Below are positions 62,224 through 64,000 of a DNA stretch of 64,000 bases, in pieces. Within the stretch, counting starts at the first letter, position 1. Every line of letters begins with the position of its first letter. The DNA is from Trichobilharzia regenti (taxonomy: Eukaryota > Platyhelminthes > Trematoda > Strigeidida > Schistosomatidae). The position numbers and the translations under genes were made by a program. Below the pieces are notes generated by a model, which did no database searches, had not been told where the DNA came from, and saw only the letters and a list, made by a program, of their open reading frames with translations. Location: assembly GCA_944472135.2 (NCBI GenBank), contig OX235262.1:168205509-168269508 (forward strand), in the 5' to 3' direction.

Positions 62224-62620
62224 CCGTTCATTTAGAGAAACTGGGACTAAGCACACAGGAAAATTATTCAACCACCTCGACTTGAATGGGAACAGCCCTG
62301 TTCATTTCTACTGACTTCACTTATGTTTGTTTGTGTTTTTCTAACCCCTTTTTCACTTTCTTTAGAACTCTTATATAAGTCCATTCTCTCCTTCGCTTCC
62401 TGATTACAACTCATTCATTAAGTTATTCATCTTATTATGTAACTCTAACATACTTATTCAACTTCTTTTATGCATTGATAACCATTACGAACACTGATTT
62501 TGACAACTCATCACTTTTTTACTAACCATTTTCATGAAAATATTCTATATAAATGGGATTATGAAAGTAATGAGGAAAAAAATTAGCCGAAAAGAGAGTT
62601 TTTGCTGAACCACGCGTTTT
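62224..62620 (+). mobile_element. PLE tail right of SINE2, with hammerhead-like motif at 62566-62608
   Basis: After the target copy the PLE continues (HLDLNGN...-like) into a pyrimidine-rich 3' region. Near its end are gaGGAaaaaaattagc, CGAAAAG, agagttttt and gctg, the layout seen at 46277. Outer strands tagc/gctg can pair. Confidence 0.45.
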
Positions 62621-62637
62621 GTTTACAGGATTTCATC

Positions 62638-62700
62638 ATGAGCTGATATCGGTTAGAGAACCACTGGAAAACCTGGGTGAGGGGGTACTGTTTTGTTGTC
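62638..62700 (-). mobile_element. SINE3 3' fragment, minus strand
   Basis: gagctgatatcggttagaga and accactggaaaacctgggtg are the reverse complement of the SINE3 end. Confidence 0.6.
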
Positions 62701-63080
62701 ATTTCTCGTTAGTTCAACCACTGAATTTTAATTCTCATGTCCTATATGAGCAGGATATTTTATTTGTGAAGCCATAATTGTTCTAATAAAAACAGATGTT
62801 GAATCTAATGATACTCTGTAGAAATCACCTTAAACAAACCACACGATCAGTGGAACACTGCAATTCCAAAATATCATAGTATGAATAAAACCACTACTCG
62901 CTAAGCATTTGTTTATTGAAACAAAGATCCTTCAAGGAAGATTTATCGGTTAAAAATGGACCCACATGCAAAAGGCTGACTACTCACTATTTTATAACAA
63001 GTATAGATGCAAGATGTCAAATAGTATACTACTCATTAGTTGAACTAAGCACTTGGACATTACTCACATCAACCACCGGT
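62701..63080. other. No gene recognised
   Basis: AT-rich, no repeat match. Confidence 0.3.
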
Positions 63081-63084
63081 GTTT

Positions 63085-63595
63085 GTTAGCTATACCCAAG
63101 TTCCCAGCGGAACATAAGGCTTCAACAGTGCACATGCATTTCATCCTGTTTCCCAAAGTCGTTTTTTCTAGCTCCCCACACGACCTCCTCCATACCAATC
63201 CTAGAGCTACGCTCAACTGGTCCTTTCCCATTCTGATTCCACTCAGAGGCTTGGCGGGTACTGTCACTCTCAAAGGTCTCATCAGCGTGTGTCCTATCCA
63301 TCTGCGTTTTTTTCTTCAGCCAATTTGTTGAGAGATAGGTTCTTGCTTGCCTAGCTTTCTGAGTTTCTTGTTGCTAATCGCTTCTAGTCATCTGATTTTA
63401 AATAAGGATGCGGAGAAGGTAGCTGTTGACTCAAGTCTGCAGCAGGCTGTTGGAAATCCTTTTGGTGACACATCAAGTTTCTAAACTTAATTGGTGAACT
63501 GACTTGACACTAGTACTGAAAATCGGAACCCTGTTTTTCATGCTTAGTACAGTAGACTCAGAGATCGATTTCAGAGTAATGACTGTGAGTAGTAG
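63085..63595 (-). pseudogene. RTE-type LINE, minus-strand C-terminal part and tail
   Basis: Minus strand: QQPTAD...YLLRILI-like start near 63430, then a block equivalent to WIGHTLMRPLRVTVPAKPLS, IRMGKDQLSVALGLVWRRSC, MKCMCTVEALCSAGNLG and the family tail (gttgaagccttatgttccgc near 63108-63127). Confidence 0.7.
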
Positions 63596-63599
63596 TATC

Positions 63600-64000
63600 C
63601 GGTGTATTCGAGCAAGTGCTCGACGCATAATAGCAACAATTCAGAGGTATTGAAAGAGAATGATGCTAAGGAAGGCTTGATGTGCTTTTGCAAGTGTGTG
63701 GGCGGTTGTTACTTCCCGGTTGCCCACACCGTAGAAGTGGATTGACTCTTCGGGTACCTGAAACAGAAAGTGTTGCGTGACCGCAGAGCCCAGGGGACAA
63801 TTGCTTGAGGCCGGCCTGTCAAACACGGCCTGCATAAAGTGGTTTCTGGGATTGGTTCCTTATTAGTAAACTTATCGCCGGTTTTGGACCACCGTAGGGT
63901 AAGTCGGCATGTACAATTTTCGGAGTCGAACTTTTCTAACCCCCTCTCTTTCCAGAGTGGAGAGAGGGTGACAGCATAGCTGGCACGCTGGTCACATGAG
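63600..64000. other. GC-richer unassigned block with an 8-bp hairpin
   Basis: The base composition shifts upward (gcccaggggacaattgcttg, gaggccggcctgtcaaac). An inverted repeat ccctctct/agagaggg lies at about 63942-63969. No open frame longer than 64 codons and no match to the other repeats. It could be the 5' region of a mobile element that continues beyond the window. Confidence 0.35.

Overview
The window looks like repeat-dense, AT-rich nuclear DNA of a blood fluke (Schistosoma or a close relative). Three things point there. One minus-strand gene has the EF-hand plus dynein-light-chain architecture of schistosome tegumental-allergen-like (TAL) proteins. There are tRNA-related SINE-like units carrying a hammerhead ribozyme, as in the Sm-alpha family. 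There are many GIY-YIG Penelope-like elements (PLEs) and RTE/CR1-type LINE remnants. No bacterial genes, CRISPR arrays or rRNA are visible. Species cannot be fixed from the sequence alone.

Host genes. The only clear host gene is the TAL gene on the minus strand: exon 1 at 43720-43836, exon 2 at 38300-38388 and a terminal exon at 37046-37397, giving a 185-residue product with intact splice sites. A second, diverged copy of the terminal exon with a same-phase acceptor lies 3 kb further downstream at 33713-34046. It is either an alternative last exon or the end of a second TAL gene.

Mobile DNA, left to right. 0.5-2.5 kb: RTE-type LINE pieces. 3.1-4.5 kb: decayed PLE-D. 5.2-6.5 kb: SINE2, SINE1 and a minus-strand PLE-F fragment. 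6.6-11 kb: an old minus-strand PLE-B split by a nearly intact PLE-C (772-codon reverse transcriptase plus GIY-YIG ORF, 388-bp inverted arms, 13-bp target duplication). 11.4-16 kb: SINE3, SR2-like LINE, a palindromic foldback element and PLE-E remains. 16.5-22.2 kb: dead PLE-A, PLE-B tail, and foldback copies, one hit by a truncated LINE. 22.8-31 kb: RTE, PLE-G, SINE3 and a near-full-length CR1/jockey-like LINE (endonuclease and reverse transcriptase, one frameshift) inside repeat R5. 31.4-33.3 kb: SINE3, a candidate solo LTR and RTE. 33.7-43.8 kb: the TAL locus, whose introns hold SINE2, an Sm-alpha-like unit, PLE-A foldback, PLE-E and PLE-B tails. 44-64 kb: more RTE, SR2, R5, Sm-alpha-like, SINE and PLE pieces.

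How the parts fit together. PLE copies repeatedly end in inverted pseudo-LTR arms, and many carry a hammerhead ribozyme or a related, non-canonical hairpin motif a few hundred bases downstream of the GIY-YIG domain. SINE1 ends like the CR1/jockey-like LINE and SINE2 ends like the RTE LINE, which suggests each SINE borrows the machinery of a different LINE present in the same window. Labels PLE-A to G, SINE1-3 and R5 are my own working names.
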